From Mytilus californianus (taxonomy: Eukaryota; Mollusca; Bivalvia; Mytilida; Mytilidae): 64,000 nucleotides of DNA. Under the pieces are notes generated by a model that worked only from the letters and a program-made list of their open reading frames with translations, ran no database searches and was not told the DNA's origin. The position numbers and the translations under genes are program-made. Positions 48,401 to 62,600 of this stretch are shown one piece after another. The DNA is taken from assembly GCF_021869535.1 (NCBI RefSeq), contig NW_026262659.1:3720001-3784000 (forward strand), read 5' to 3'. Every line of letters begins with the position of its first letter. The stretch's first letter is position 1.

Positions 48401-51400
48401 CCCAGGGGTGGAATTTAAGGGCTGTTTTTATTCTAGTTGCCCTTAATCAACTTTTTATTGATAAACTTACAAATTGTATAGGTGAAAAAAGGACCTCTAT
48501 TGATTTATTGTAAACATATATATCCCAGTTAACCAAGACATCACAAACTTGAAACCGGTCATAACACCTATGATGCATAGACTTCTTACTAGGAAACATA
48601 TTACAATAAAGAATACTAGTCTGCACTTATTTCTTACCAAAAAAAATTCAAAGATTATACCCCTACCCCAGCTGGCAGATTTTACCTTTTTTTTCATCTT
48701 GCCATTTTTACTTAAGGAGTGAACAAAACCCAAATAAATGATGTTTCAAATCAACACAGAAGTAAAACATGGTGATTCAGGAGGAATTATTGGATTGCCA
48801 ACCCTATTTATAGTTAATCTGACTGAAAGAAAGAGTTTAAGCACCAAATCATGAAAAATGATAGTAAAGTCCATTCCACATTTTACAGAATGCCTTACAT
48901 TCCTTTAAGCATTTCCAGATTATGAAGGCAATATAACAAGATTCTTTAGATGGCAGTTAACTATTATTCTAAAATCTTTTTGACAATACATGTACTAGAA
49001 TATATCTCTAAGATGACTGTTTGTCTATTTCTCATGTATGCATTAAGTTAAATTATGTCCCCTTAAATAATCAATTTACCTTTATTGTGCTTTTCAGGGT
49101 CAGAAAATCAAAACAATTCATGATATTTGCATGGAAAATGAATTAACTATTTAATCTTGCTGATATACAATCATAATCACATTCTTTGTCCAAAACATTG
49201 TCTTGTCAATGTAAAGAAACCCCTAATACTATCTCTATTTCAGCAAAATATGAGGGCTAAATGAATAAGTAAGGACCCCTAAACCACTTACTGGTTCCAA
49301 AAAAGCTCACACTGGTGCCATGTTACCACAGAACTACAAATTAAACCTAAAGATAACTAGTATAGCTGTACTTGTGTGGAAAAAAATAAGAAATTATGCA
49401 CTTTACTTATTTCGGTGAAAGTTATAGGACGTACAGGCAACTAAATAATGTCGCGTCTCAAATTCCAGTTGTTGCACATGTGTCAGACACTGCGAAAAGT
49501 TAAAGCGAACATTAATTATTAAAAATGTACTGCAAGTTACATAAAAATAATGAAATTTTACTTTCTAGGTAAATTTTTACATTATTACCCACAGATCAGG
49601 CAAAATTTGCTGAATCTGCAATTTTCACTCCCAGGGGTGGAATTTAAGGGCTGTTTTTATTCTAGTTGCCCTTAATCAACTTTTTATTGATAAACTTACA
49701 AATTGTATAGGTGAAAAAAGGACCTCTATTGATTTATTGTAAACATATATATCCCAGTTAACCAAGACATCACAAACTTGAAACCGGTCATAACACCTAT
49801 GATGCATAGACTTCTTACTAGGAAACATATTACAATAAAGAATACTAGTCTGCACTTATTTCTTACCAAAAAAAATTCAAAGATTATACCCCTACCCCAG
49901 CTGGCAGATTTTACCTTTTTTTTCATCTTGCCATTTTTACTTAAGGAGTGAACAAAACCCAAATAAATGATGTTTCAAATCAACACAGAAGTAAAACATG
50001 GTGATTCAGGAGGAATTATTGGATTGCCAACCCTATTTATAGTTAATCTGACTGAAAGAAAGAGTTTAAGCACCAAATCATGAAAAATGATAGTAAAGTC
50101 CATTCCACATTTTACAGAATGCCTTACATTCCTTTAAGCATTTCCAGATTATGAAGGCAATATAACAAGATTCTTTAGATGGCAGTTAACTATTATTCTA
50201 AAATCTTTTTGACAATACATGTACTAGAATATATCTCTAAGATGACTGTTTGTCTATTTCTCATGTATGCATTAAGTTAAATTATGTCCCCTTAAATAAT
50301 CAATTTACCTTTATTGTGCTTTTCAGGGTCAGAAAATCAAAACAATTCATGATATTTGCATGGAAAATGAATTAACTATTTAATCTTGCTGATATACAAT
50401 CATAATCACATTCTTTGTCCAAAACATTGTCTTGTCAATGTAAAGAAACCCCTAATACTATCTCTATTTCAGCAAAATATGAGGGCTAAATGAATAAGTA
50501 AGGACCCCTAAACCACTTACTGGTTCCAAAAAAGCTCACACTGGTGCCATGTTACCACAGAACTACAAATTAAACCTAAAGATAACTAGTATAGCTGTAC
50601 TTGTGTGAAAAAAAATAAGAAATTATGCACTTTACTTATTTCGGTGAAAGTTATAGGACGTACAGGCAACTAAATAATGTCGCGTCTCAAATTCCAGTTG
50701 TTGCACATGTGTCAGACACTGCGAAAAGTTAAAGCGAACATTAATTATTAAAAATGTACTGCAAGTTACATAAAAATAATGAAATTTTACTTTCTAGGTA
50801 AATTTTTACATTATTACCCACAGATCAGGCAAAATTTGCTGAATCAGCAATTTTCACTCCCAGGGGTGGAATTTAAGGGCTGTTTTTATTCTAGTTGCCC
50901 TTAATCAACTTTTTATTGATAAACTTACAAATTGTATAGGTGAAAAAAGGACCTCTATTGATTTATTGTAAACATATATATCCCAGTTAACCAAGACATC
51001 ACAAACTTGAAACCGGTCATAACACCTATGATGCATAGACTTCTTACTAGGAAACATATTACAATAAAGAATACTAGTCTGCACTTATTTCTTACCAAAA
51101 AAAATTCAAAGATTATACCCCTACACCAGCTGGCAGATTTTACCTTTTTTTTCATCTTGCCATTTTTACTTAAGGAGTGAACAAAACCCAAATAAATGAT
51201 GTTTCAAATCAACACAGAAGTAAAACATGGTGATTCAGGAGGAATTATTGGATTGCCAACCCTATTTATAGTTAATCTGACTGAAAGAAAGAGTTTAAGC
51301 ACCAAATCATGAAAAATGATAGTAAAGTCCATTCCACATTTTACAGAATGCCTTACATTCCTTTAAGCATTTCCAGATTATGAAGGCAATATAACAAGAT

Positions 51401-52395
51401 TCTTTAGATGGCAGTTAACTATTATTCTAAAATCTTTTTGACAATACATGTACTAGAATATATCTCTAAGATGACTGTTTGTCTATTTCTCATGTATGCA
51501 TTAAGTTAAATTATGTCCCCTTAAATAATCAATTTACCTTTATTGTGCTTTTCAGGGTCAGAAAATCAAAACAATTCATGATATTTGCATGGAAAATGAA
51601 TTAACTATTTAATCTTGCTGATATACAATCATAATCACATTCTTTGTCCAAAACATTGTCTTGTCAATGTAAAGAAACCCCTAATACTATCTCTATTTCA
51701 GCAAAATATGAGGGCTAAATGAATAAGTAAGGACCCCTAAACCACTTACTGGTTCCAAAAAAGCTCACACTGGTGCCATGTTACCACAGAACTACAAATT
51801 AAACCTAAAGATAACTAGTATAGCTGTACTTGTGTGGAAAAAAATAAGAAATTATGCACTTTACTTATTTCGGTGAAAGTTATAGGACGTACAGGCAACT
51901 AAATAATGTCGCGTCTCAAATTCCAGTTGTTGCACATGTGTCAGACACTGCGAAAAGTTAAAGCGAACATTAATTATTAAAAATGTACTGCAAGTTACAT
52001 AAAAATAATGAAATTTTACTTTCTAGGTAAATTTTTACATTATTACCCACAGATCAGGCAAAATTTGCTGAATCAGCAATTTTCACTCCCAGGGGTGGAA
52101 TTTAAGGGCTGTTTTTATTCTAGTTGCCCATAATCAACTTTTTATTGATAAACTTACAAATTGTATAGGTGAAAAAAGGACCTCTATTGATTTATTGTAA
52201 ACATATATATCCCAGTTAACCAAGACATCACAAACTTGAAACCGGTCATAACACCTATGATGCATAGACTTCTTACTAGGAAACATATTACAATAAAGAA
52301 TACTAGTCTGCACTTATTTCTTACCAAAAAAAATTCAAAGATTATACCCCTACCCCAGCTGGCAGATTTTACCTTTTTTTCATCTTGCCATTTTT
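30406..52395. repeat. 1,229-bp satellite array, block 2 (units 9-27)
   Basis: The remainder of unit 9 is followed by units starting at 31319, 32548, 33777, 35007, 36236, 37465, 38695, 39924, 41153, 42383, 43613, 44842, 46071, 47300, 48529, 49758, 50987 and 52216. Spacing is 1,229, or 1,230 where one base was added: an extra A near 34968 and 38655 in a GTGAAAAAAAGG run, and near 41730 and 42960 in a GTCAGAAAAATC run. Diagnostic substitutions are mostly shared by adjacent units. Unit 27 is cut by insertion 2. Confidence 0.97.
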
Positions 52396-52430
52396 GTCGA
52401 GCCTGCGACTTTTGTCGCAGAAAGCTCGAC
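52396..52430 (+). repeat. Terminal hairpin of insertion 2
   Basis: Two nested perfect 7-bp stems: GTCGAGC (52396-52402) with GCTCGAC (52424-52430), and CTGCGAC (52403-52409) with GTCGCAG (52414-52420). They enclose a TTTT loop, with a bulge AAA at 52421-52423. Such a structure at the very first base of an element is probably functional, for instance as a recognition hairpin. That is inference. Confidence 0.85.
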
Positions 52431-52446
52431 ATAGGGATAGCGATCC

Positions 52447-52493
52447 GGCGGCGGCGGCGGCGGCTACGGCGGCGGCGGCGGCGGCGGCGGCGT
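52447..52493 (+). repeat. GGC trinucleotide microsatellite in insertion 2
   Basis: About 15 GGC units with one CTAC interruption in the middle. The Ala- and Arg-rich open frames through it are artefacts of the triplet. Confidence 0.9.
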
Positions 52494-52599
52494 TAGCTAA
52501 CTTCTTAAAAGCTTTATATTTTAGAAGATGGAAGACCTGGATGCTTCATACTTTGTATATGGATGCCTCATGTTACGAAGTTTCCGTCAGTCACATGTC

Positions 52600-53640
52600 C
52601 AATGTCCTTGACCTCATTTTCATGGTTCAGTGACTACTTGAAAAAAAAGTTCAGATTTTTTGTAATGTTAAATTCTCTCTTATTATAAGTAATAGGATAA
52701 CTATATTTGGTATGTGCGTACCTTGCAAGGTCCTCATGCCCGTCAGACAGTTTTCACTTGACCTCGACCTCATTTCATGGATCAGTGAACAAGGTTAAGT
52801 TTTGGTGGTCAAGTCCATATCTCAGATACTATAAGCAATAGGTCTAGTATATTCGGTGTATGGAAGGACTGTAAGGTGTACATGTCCAACTGGCAGGTGT
52901 CATCTGACCTTGACCTCATTTTCATGGTTCAGTGGTTATAGTTAAGTTTTTGTGTTTTGGTCTGTTTTTCTTATACTGTATGCAATAGGTCTACTATATT
53001 TGGTGTATGGAATGATTGTAAGGTGTACATGTCTAGCTGGCAGGTGTCATCTGACCTTGACCTCATTTTCATGGTTCAGTGGTCAAAGTTAAGTTTTTGA
53101 GTTTTGGTCTTTCTTTCTAATACTGCATGCAATAGGTCAGCTATATTTGGTGTATGGAATGATTGTAAGGTGTACATGTCTAGCTGGCAGGTGTCATCTT
53201 ACCTTGACCTCATTTTCATGGTTCAGTGGTCAAAGTTAAGTTTTGGAGTTTTGGTCTTTTTTTCTAATACTATATGCAATAGTTCAACTATATTTGGTGT
53301 ATGGAAATATTTTATGATCTATATGTCAGTTACGCAGGTTTTATTTGACCTTGACCTCATTTTCAAGGTTCATTGCTCAGTGTTAATTTTTTGTGTTTTC
53401 GTCTGTTTTTCTTAAACTATAAGCAATAGGTCAACTATATTTGTTGTATGGAAGAATTGTTAGCTGTACATGCCTGCCTAGCATGGTTCATCTGACCTTG
53501 ACCTCATTTTCATGGTTCATTGGTCAATGTTTAGTTTACTTGGTTAATGTTAAGTTTATGTGACAGTTGTAATAAAGCTTTATATTTAGGACTATCAACA
53601 TAATATCAATGATTAGTAAAGAAGGCGAGACATTTCAGCG
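52600..53640 (+). repeat. 147-bp tandem core of insertion 2, about seven units
   Basis: The phrase ACCTCATTTTCATGGTTCA (or close variants) has its ACCTCAT at 52611, 52767, 52913, 53060, 53207, 53354 and 53501. Spacings are 156, 146, 147, 147, 147 and 147 bp. Inner units are most alike and outer ones are diverged, the usual result of internal expansion by slippage or unequal exchange. Other unit landmarks are GCAATAGGTC, CTATATTTGGTGTATGGAA and GGTGTACATGTC. Confidence 0.9.
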
Positions 53641-53654
53641 TGTGCACTCTTGTT

Positions 53655-56600
53655 ACTTAAGGAGTGAACAAAACCCAAATAAATGATGTTTCAAATCAAC
53701 ACAGAAGTAAAACATGGTGATTCAGGAGGAATTATTGGATTGCCAACCCTATTTATAGTTAATCTGACTGAAAGAAAGAGTTTAAGCACCAAATCATGAA
53801 AAATGATAGTAAAGTCCATTCCACATTTTACAGAATGCCTTACATTCCTTTAAGCATTTCCAGATTATGAAGGCAATATAACAAGATTCTTTAGATGGCA
53901 GTTAACTATTATTCTAAAATCTTTTTGACAATACATGTACTAGAATATATCTCTAAGATGACTGTTTGTCTATTTCTCATGTATGCATTAAGTTAAATTA
54001 TGTCCCCTTAAATAATCAATTTTCCTTTATTGTGCTTTTCAGGGTCAGAAAATCAAAACAATTCATGATATTTGCATGGAAAATGAATTAACTATTTAAT
54101 CTTGCTGATATACAATCATAATCACATTCTTTGTCCAAAACATTGTCTTGTCAATGTAAAGAAACCCTAATACTATCTCTATTTCAGCAAAATATGAGGG
54201 CTAAATGAATAAGTAAGGACCCCTAAACCACTTACTGGTTCCAAAAAAGCTCACACTGGTGCCATGTTACCACAGAACTACAAATTAAACCTAAAGATAA
54301 CTAGTATAGCTGTACTTGTGTGGAAAAAAATAAGAAATTATGCACTTTACTTATTTCGGTGAAAGTTATAGGACGTACAGGCAACTAAATAATGTCGCGT
54401 CTCAAATTCCAGTTGTTGCACATGTGTCAGACACTGCGAAAAGTTAAAGCGAACATTAATTATTAAAAATGTACTGCAAGTTACATAAAAATAATGAAAT
54501 TTTACTTTCTAGGTAAATTTTTACATTATTACCCACAGATCAGGCAAAATTTGCTGAATCAGCAATTTTCACTCCCAGGGGTGGAATTTAAGGGCTGTTT
54601 TTATTCTAGTTGCCCTTAATCAACTTTTTATTGATAAACTTACAAATTGTATAGGTGAAAAAAGGACCTCTATTGATTTATTGTAAACATATATATCCCA
54701 GTTAACCAAGACATCACAAACTTGAAACCGGTCATAACACCTATGATGCATAGACTTCTTACTAGGAAACATATTACAATAAAGAATACTAGTCTGCACT
54801 TATTTCTTACCAAAAAAAATTCAAAGATTATACCCCTACCCCAGCTGGCAGATTTTACCTTTTTTTTCATCTTGCCATTTTTACTTAAGGAGTGAACAAA
54901 ACCCAAATAAATGATGTTTCAAATCAACACAGAAGTAAAACATGGTGATTCAGGAGGAATTATTGGATTGCCAACCCTATTTATAGTTAATCTGACTGAA
55001 AGAAAGAGTTTAAGCACCAAATCATGAAAAATGATAGTAAAGTCCATTCCACATTTTACAGAATGCCTTACATTCCTTTAAGCATTTCCAGATTATGAAG
55101 GCAATATAACAAGATTCTTTAGATGGCAGTTAACTATTATTCTAAAATCTTTTTGACAATACATGTACTAGAATATATCTCTAAGATGACTGTTTGTCTA
55201 TTTCTCATGTATGCATTAAGTTAAATTATGTCCCCTTAAATAATCAATTTACCTTTATTGTGCTTTTCAGGGTCAGAAAATCAAAACAATTCATGATATT
55301 TGCATGGAAAATGAATTAACTATTTAATCTTGCTGATATACAATCATAATCACATTCTTTGTCCAAAACATTGTCTTGTCAATGTAAAGAAACCCCTAAT
55401 ACTATCTCTATTTCAGCAAAATATGAGGGCTAAATGAATAAGTAAGGACCCCTAAACCACTTACTGGTTCCAAAAAAGCTCACACTGGTGCCATGTTACC
55501 ACAGAACTACAAATTAAACCTAAAGATAACTAGTATAGCTGTACTTGTGTGGAAAAAAATAAGAAATTATGCACTTTACTTATTTCGGTGAAAGTTATAG
55601 GACGTACAGGCAACTAAATAATGTCGCGTCTCAAATTCCAGTTGTTGCACATGTGTCAGACACTGCGAAAAGTTAAAGCGAACATTAATTATTAAAAATG
55701 TACTGCAAGTTACATAAAAATAATGAAATTTTACTTTCTAGGTAAATTTTTACATTATTACCCACAGATCAGGCAAAATTTGCTGAATCAGCAATTTTCA
55801 CTCCCAGGGGTGGAATTTAAGGGCTGTTTTTATTCTAGTTGCCCATAATCAACTTTTTATTGATAAACTTACAAATTGTATAGGTGAAAAAAGGACCTCT
55901 ATTGATTTATTGTAAACATATATATCCCAGTTAACCAAGACATCACAAACTTGAAACCGGTCATAACACCTATGATGCATAGACTTCTTACTAGGAAACA
56001 TATTACAATAAAGAATACTAGTCTGCACTTATTTCTTACCAAAAAAAATTCAAAGATTATACCCCTACCCCAGCTGGCAGATTTTACCTTTTTTTTCATC
56101 TTGCCATTTTTACTTAAGGAGTGAACAAAACCCAAATAAATGATGTTTCAAATCAACACAGAAGTAAAACATGGTGATTCAGGAGGAATTATTGGATTGC
56201 CAACCCTATTTATAGTTAATCTGACTGCAAGAAAGAGTTTAAGCACCAAATCATGAAAAATGATAGTAAAGTCCATTCCACATTTTACAGAATGCCTTAC
56301 ATTCCTTTAAGCATTTCCAGATTATGAAGGCAATATAACAAGATTCTTTAGATGGCAGTTAACTATTATTCTAAAATCTTTTTGACAATACATGTACTAG
56401 AATATATCTCTAAGATGACTGTTTGTCTATTTCTCATGTATGCATTAAGTTAAATTATGTCCCCTTAAATAATCAATTTACCTTTATTGTGCTTTTCAGG
56501 GTCAGAAAATCAAAACAATTCATGATATTTGCATGGAAAATGAATTAACTATTTAATCTTGCTGATATACAATCATAATCACATTCTTTGTCCAAAACAT

Positions 56601-59600
56601 TGTCTTGTCAATGTAAAGAAACCCCTAATACTATCTCTATTTCAGCAAAATATGAGGGCTAAATGAATAAGTAAGGACCCCTAAACCACTTACTGGTTCC
56701 AAAAAAGCTCACACTGGTGCCATGTTACCACAGAACTACAAATTAAACCTAAAGATAACTAGTATAGCTGTACTTGTGTGGAAAAAAATAAGAAATTATG
56801 CACTTTACTTATTTCGGTGAAAGTTATAGGACGTACAGGCAACTAAATAATGTCGCGTCTCAAATTCCAGTTGTTGCACATGTGTCAGACACTGCGAAAA
56901 GTTAAAGCGAACATTAATTATTAAAAATGTACTGCAAGTTACATAAAAATAATGAAATTTTACTTTCTAGGTAAATTTTTACATTATTACCCACAGATCA
57001 GGCAAAATTTGCTGAATCAGCAATTTTCACTCCCAGGGGTGGAATTTAAGGGCTGTTTTTATTCTAGTTGCCCATAATCAACTTTTTATTGATAAACTTA
57101 CAAATTGTATAGGTGAAAAAAGGACCTCTATTGATTTATTGTAAACATATATATCCCAGTTAACCAAGACATCACAAACTTGAAACCGGTCATAACACCT
57201 ATGATGCATAGACTTCTTACTAGGAAACATATTACAATAAAGAATACTAGTCTGCACTTATTTCTTACCAAAAAAAATTCAAAGATTATACCCCTACCCC
57301 AGCTGGCAGATTTTACCTTTTTTTTCATCTTGCCATTTTTACTTAAGGAGTGAACAAAACCCAAATAAATGATGTTTCAAATCAACACAGAAGTAAAACA
57401 TGGTGATTCAGGAGGAATTATTGGATTGCCAACCCTATTTATAGTTAATCTGACTGCAAGAAAGAGTTTAAGCACCAAATCATGAAAAATGATAGTAAAG
57501 TCCATTCCACATTTTACAGAATGCCTTACATTCCTTTAAGCATTTCCAGATTATGAAGGCAATATAACAAGATTCTTTAGATGGCAGTTAACTATTATTC
57601 TAAAATCTTTTTGACAATACATGTACTAGAATATATCTCTAAGATGACTGTTTGTCTATTTCTCATGTATGCATTAAGTTAAATTATGTCCCCTTAAATA
57701 ATCAATTTACCTTTATTGTGCTTTTCAGGGTCAGAAAATCAAAACAATTCATGATATTTGCATGGAAAATGAATTAACTATTTAATCTTGCTGATATACA
57801 ATCATAATCACATTCTTTGTCCAAAACATTGTCTTGTCAATGTAAAGAAACCCCTAATACTATCTCTATTTCAGCAAAATATGAGGGCTAAATGAATAAG
57901 TAAGGACCCCTAAACCACTTACTGGTTCCAAAAAAGCTCACACTGGTGCCATGTTACCACAGAACTACAAATTAAACCTAAAGATAACTAGTATAGCTGT
58001 ACTTGTGTGGAAAAAAATAAGAAATTATGCACTTTACTTATTTCGGTGAAAGTTATAGGACGTACAGGCAACTAAATAATGTCGCGTCTCAAATTCCAGT
58101 TGTTGCACATGTGTCAGACACTGCGAAAAGTTAAAGCGAACATTAATTATTAAAAATGTACTGCAAGTTACATAAAAATAATGAAATTTTACTTTCTAGG
58201 TAAATTTTTACATTATTACCCACAGATCAGGCAAAATTTGCTGAATCAGCAATTTTCACTCCCAGGGGTGGAATTTAAGGGCTGTTTTTATTCTAGTTGC
58301 CCTTAATCAACTTTTTATTGATAAACTTACAAATTGTATAGGTGAAAAAAGGACCTCTATTGATTTATTGTAAACATATATATCCCAGTTAACCAAGACA
58401 TCACAAACTTGAAACCGGTCATAACACCTATGATGCATAGACTTCTTACTAGGAAACATATTACAATAAAGAATACTAGTCTGCACTTATTTCTTACCAA
58501 AAAAAATTCAAAGATTATACCCCTACCCCAGCTGGCAGATTTTACCTTTTTTTCCATCTTGCCATTTTTACTTAAGGAGTGAACAAAACCCAAATAAATG
58601 ATGTTTCAAATCAACACAGAAGTAAAACATGGTGATTCAGGAGGAATTATTGGATTGCCAACCCTATTTATAGTTAATCTGACTGAAAGAAAGAGTTTAA
58701 GCACCAAATCATGAAAAATGATAGTAAAGTCCATTCCACATTTTACAGAATGCCTTACATTCCTTTAAGCATTTCCAGATTATGAAGGCAATATAACAAG
58801 ATTCTTTAGATGGCAGTTAACTATTATTCTAAAATCTTTTTGACAATACATGTACTAGAATATATCTCTAAGATGACTGTTTGTCTATTTCTCATGTATG
58901 CATTAAGTTAAATTATGTCCCCTTAAATAATCAATTTACCTTTATTGTGCTTTTCAGGGTCAGAAAATCAAAACAATTCATGATATTTGCATGGAAAATG
59001 AATTAACTATTTAATCTTGCTGATATACAATCATAATCACATTCTTTGTCCAAAACATTGTCTTGTCAATGTAAAGAAACCCCTAATACTATCTCTATTT
59101 CAGCAAAATATGAGGGCTAAATGAATAAGTAAGGACCCCTAAACCACTTACTGGTTCCAAAAAAGCTCACACTGGTGCCATGTTACCACAGAACTACAAA
59201 TTAAACCTAAAGATAACTAGTATAGCTGTACTTGTGTGGAAAAAAATAAGAAATTATGCACTTTACTTATTTCGGTGAAAGTTATAGGACGTACAGGCAA
59301 CTAAATAATGTCGCGTCTCAAATTCCAGTTGTTGCACATGTGTCAGACACTGCGAAAAGTTAAAGCGAACATTAATTATTAAAAATGTACTGCAAGTTAC
59401 ATAAAAATAATGAAATTTTACTTTCTAGGTAAATTTTTACATTATTACCCACAGATCAGGCAAAATTTGCTGAATCAGCAATTTTCACTCCCAGGGGTGG
59501 AATTTAAGGGCTGTTTTTATTCTAGTTGCCCTTAATCAACTTTTTATTGATAAACTTACAAATTGTATAGGTGAAAAAAGGACCTCTATTGATTTATTGT

Positions 59601-62600
59601 AAACATATATATCCCAGTTAACCAAGACATCACAAACTTGAAACCGGTCATAACACCTATGATGCATAGACTTCTTACTAGGAAACATATTACAATAAAG
59701 AATACTAGTCTGCACTTATTTCTTACCAAAAAAAATTCAAAGATTATACCCCTACCCCAGCTGGCAGATTTTACCTTTTTTTTCATCTTGCCATTTTTAC
59801 TTAAGGAGTGAACAAAACCCAAATAAATGATGTTTCAAATCAACACAGAAGTAAAACATGGTGATTCAGGAGGAATTATTGGATTGCCAACCCTATTTAT
59901 AGTTAATCTGACTGAAAGAAAGAGTTTAAGCACCAAATCATGAAAAATGATAGTAAAGTCCATTCCACATTTTACAGAATGCCTTACATTCCTTTAAGCA
60001 TTTCCAGATTATGAAGGCAATATAACAAGATTCTTTAGATGGCAGTTAACTATTATTCTAAAATCTTTTTGACAATACATGTACTAGAATATATCTCTAA
60101 GATGACTGTTTGTCTATTTCTCATGTATGAATTAAGTTAAATTATGTCCCCTTAAATAATCAATTTACCTTTATTGTGCTTTTCAGGGTCAGAAAATCAA
60201 AACAATTCATGATATTTGCATGGAAAATGAATTAACTATTTAATCTTGCTGATATACAATCATAATCACATTCTTTGTCCAAAACATTGTCTTGTCAATG
60301 TAAAGAAACCCCTAATACTATCTCTATTTCAGCAAAATATGAGGGCTAAATGAATAAGTAAGGACCCCTAAACCACTTACTGGTTCCAAAAAAGCTCACA
60401 CTGGTGCCATGTTACCACAGAACTACAAATTAAACCTAAAGATAACTAGTATAGCTGTACTTGTGTGGAAAAAAATAAGAAATTATGCACTTTACTTATT
60501 TCGGTGAAAGTTATAGGACGTACAGGCAACTAAATAATGTCGCGTCTCAAATTCCAGTTGTTGCACATGTGTCAGACACTGCGAAAAGTTAAAGCGAACA
60601 TTAATTATTAAAAATGTACTGCAAGTTACATAAAAATAATGAAATTTTACTTTCTAGGTAAATTTTTACATTATTACCCACAGATCAGGCAAAATTTGCT
60701 GAATCAGCAATTTTCACTCCCAGGGGTGGAATTTAAGGGCTGTTTTTATTCTAGTTGCCCTTAATCAACTTTTTATTGATAAACTTACAAATTGTATAGG
60801 TGAAAAAAGGACCTCTATTGATTTATTGTAAACATATATATCCCAGTTAACCAAGACATCACAAACTTGAAACCGGTCATAACACCTATGATGCATAGAC
60901 TTCTTACTAGGAAACATATTACAATAAAGAATACTAGTCTGCACTTATTTCTTACCAAAAAAAATTCAAAGATTATACCCCTACCCCAGCTGGCAGATTT
61001 TACCTTTTTTTTCATCTTGCCATTTTTACTTAAGGAGTGAACAAAACCCAAATAAATGATGTTTCAAATCAACACAGAAGTAAAACATGGTGATTCAGGA
61101 GGAATTATTGGATTGCCAACCCTATTTATAGTTAATCTGACTGAAAGAAAGAGTTTAAGCACCAAATCATGAAAAATGATAGTAAAGTCCATTCCACATT
61201 TTACAGAATGCCTTACATTCCTTTAAGCATTTCCAGATTATGAAGGCAATATAACAAGATTCTTTAGATGGCAGTTAACTATTATTCTAAAATCTTTTTG
61301 ACAATACATGTACTAGAATATATCTCTAAGATGACTGTTTGTCTATTTCTCATGTATGCATTAAGTTAAATTATGTCCCCTTAAATAATCAATTTACCTT
61401 TATTGTGCTTTTCAGGGTCAGAAAATCAAAACAATTCATGATATTTGCATGGAAAATGAATTAACTATTTAATCTTGCTGATATACAATCATAATCACAT
61501 TCTTTGTCCAAAACATTGTCTTGTCAATGTAAAGAAACCCCTAATACTATCTCTATTTCAGCAAAATATGAGGGCTAAATGAATAAGTAAGGACCCCTAA
61601 ACCACTTACTGGTTCCAAAAAAGCTCACACTGGTGCCATGTTACCACAGAACTACAAATTAAACCTAAAGATAACTAGTATAGCTGTACTTGTGTGGAAA
61701 AAAATAAGAAATTATGCACTTTACTTATTTCGGTGAAAGTTATAGGACGTACAGGCAACTAAATAATGTCGCGTCTCAAATTCCAGTTGTTGCACATGTG
61801 TCAGACACTGCGAAAAGTTAAAGCGAACATTAATTATTAAAAATGTACTGCAAGTTACATAAAAATAATGAAATTTTACTTTCTAGGTAAATTTTTACGT
61901 TATTACCCACAGATCAGGCAAAATTTGCTGAATCAGCAATTTTCACTCCCAGGGGTGGAATTTAAGGGCTGTTTTTATTCTAGTTGCCCTTAATCAACTT
62001 TTTATTGATAAACTTACAAATTGTATAGGTGAAAAAAGGACCTCTATTGATTTATTGTAAACATATATATCCCAGTTAACCAAGACATCACAAACTTGAA
62101 ACCGGTCATAACACCTATGATGCATAGACTTCTTACTAGGAAACATATTACAATAAAGAATACTAGTCTGCACTTATTTCTTACCAAAAAAAATTCAAAG
62201 ATTATACCCCTACCCCAGCTGGCAGATTTTACCTTTTTTTTCATCTTGCCATTTTTACTTAAGGAGTGAACAAAACCCAAATAAATGATGTTTCAAATCA
62301 ACACAGAAGTAAAACATGGTGATTCAGGAGGAATTATTGGATTGCCAACCCTATTTATAGTTAATCTGACTGAAAGAAAGAGTTTAAGCACCAAATCATG
62401 AAAAATGATAGTAAAGTCCATTCCACATTTTACAGAATGCCTTACATTCCTTTAAGCATTTCCAGATTATGAAGGCAATATAACAAGATTCTTTAGATGG
62501 CAGTTAACTATTATTCTAAAATCTTTTTGACAATACATGTACTAGAATATATCTCTAAGATGACTGTTTGTCTATTTCTCATGTATGCATTAAGTTAAAT

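Larger units (their letters stand above)
52396..53652 (+). mobile_element. Insertion 2: hairpin-headed element with 147-bp tandem core
   Basis: The unit reads ...CCATTTTT|ACTTAAGG... in every other copy. Here 1,259 bp (52396-53654) separate the two sides, which can be read as a 1,257-bp element plus a TT duplication. The element starts with a 35-nt hairpin, then a GGC microsatellite, then about seven tandem units of 147 bp, then a 3' part with AATAAA at 53571, ending near CACTCTTG. There are no terminal inverted repeats and no coding sequence. An AAAGCTTTATATTT phrase near 52507 recurs near 53574. I recognise the sequence as an abundant bivalve repeat. The architecture recalls tandem-core elements linked to Helitrons in bivalves, but the CTRR end and A-T target of Helitrons are not seen. 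Confidence 0.85.

Noticed and set aside
52236-52633. Ala- or Arg-rich proteins
   Set aside because: Produced by the GGC microsatellite and by joining satellite sequence to insertion 2.
52396-53654. Plain Helitron
   Set aside because: No CTRR 3' end with preceding hairpin and no insertion between A and T; the junction is better read as TTTTT with a possible TT duplication. A Helitron-related origin is left open.
17284-62280. Array of about 34 small membrane-protein genes (78-codon minus-strand frame in each unit)
   Set aside because: The frame is uniform because the whole unit is uniform. Visible changes within it mostly alter residues, some copies are broken, and no promoter, splice or family evidence supports it.
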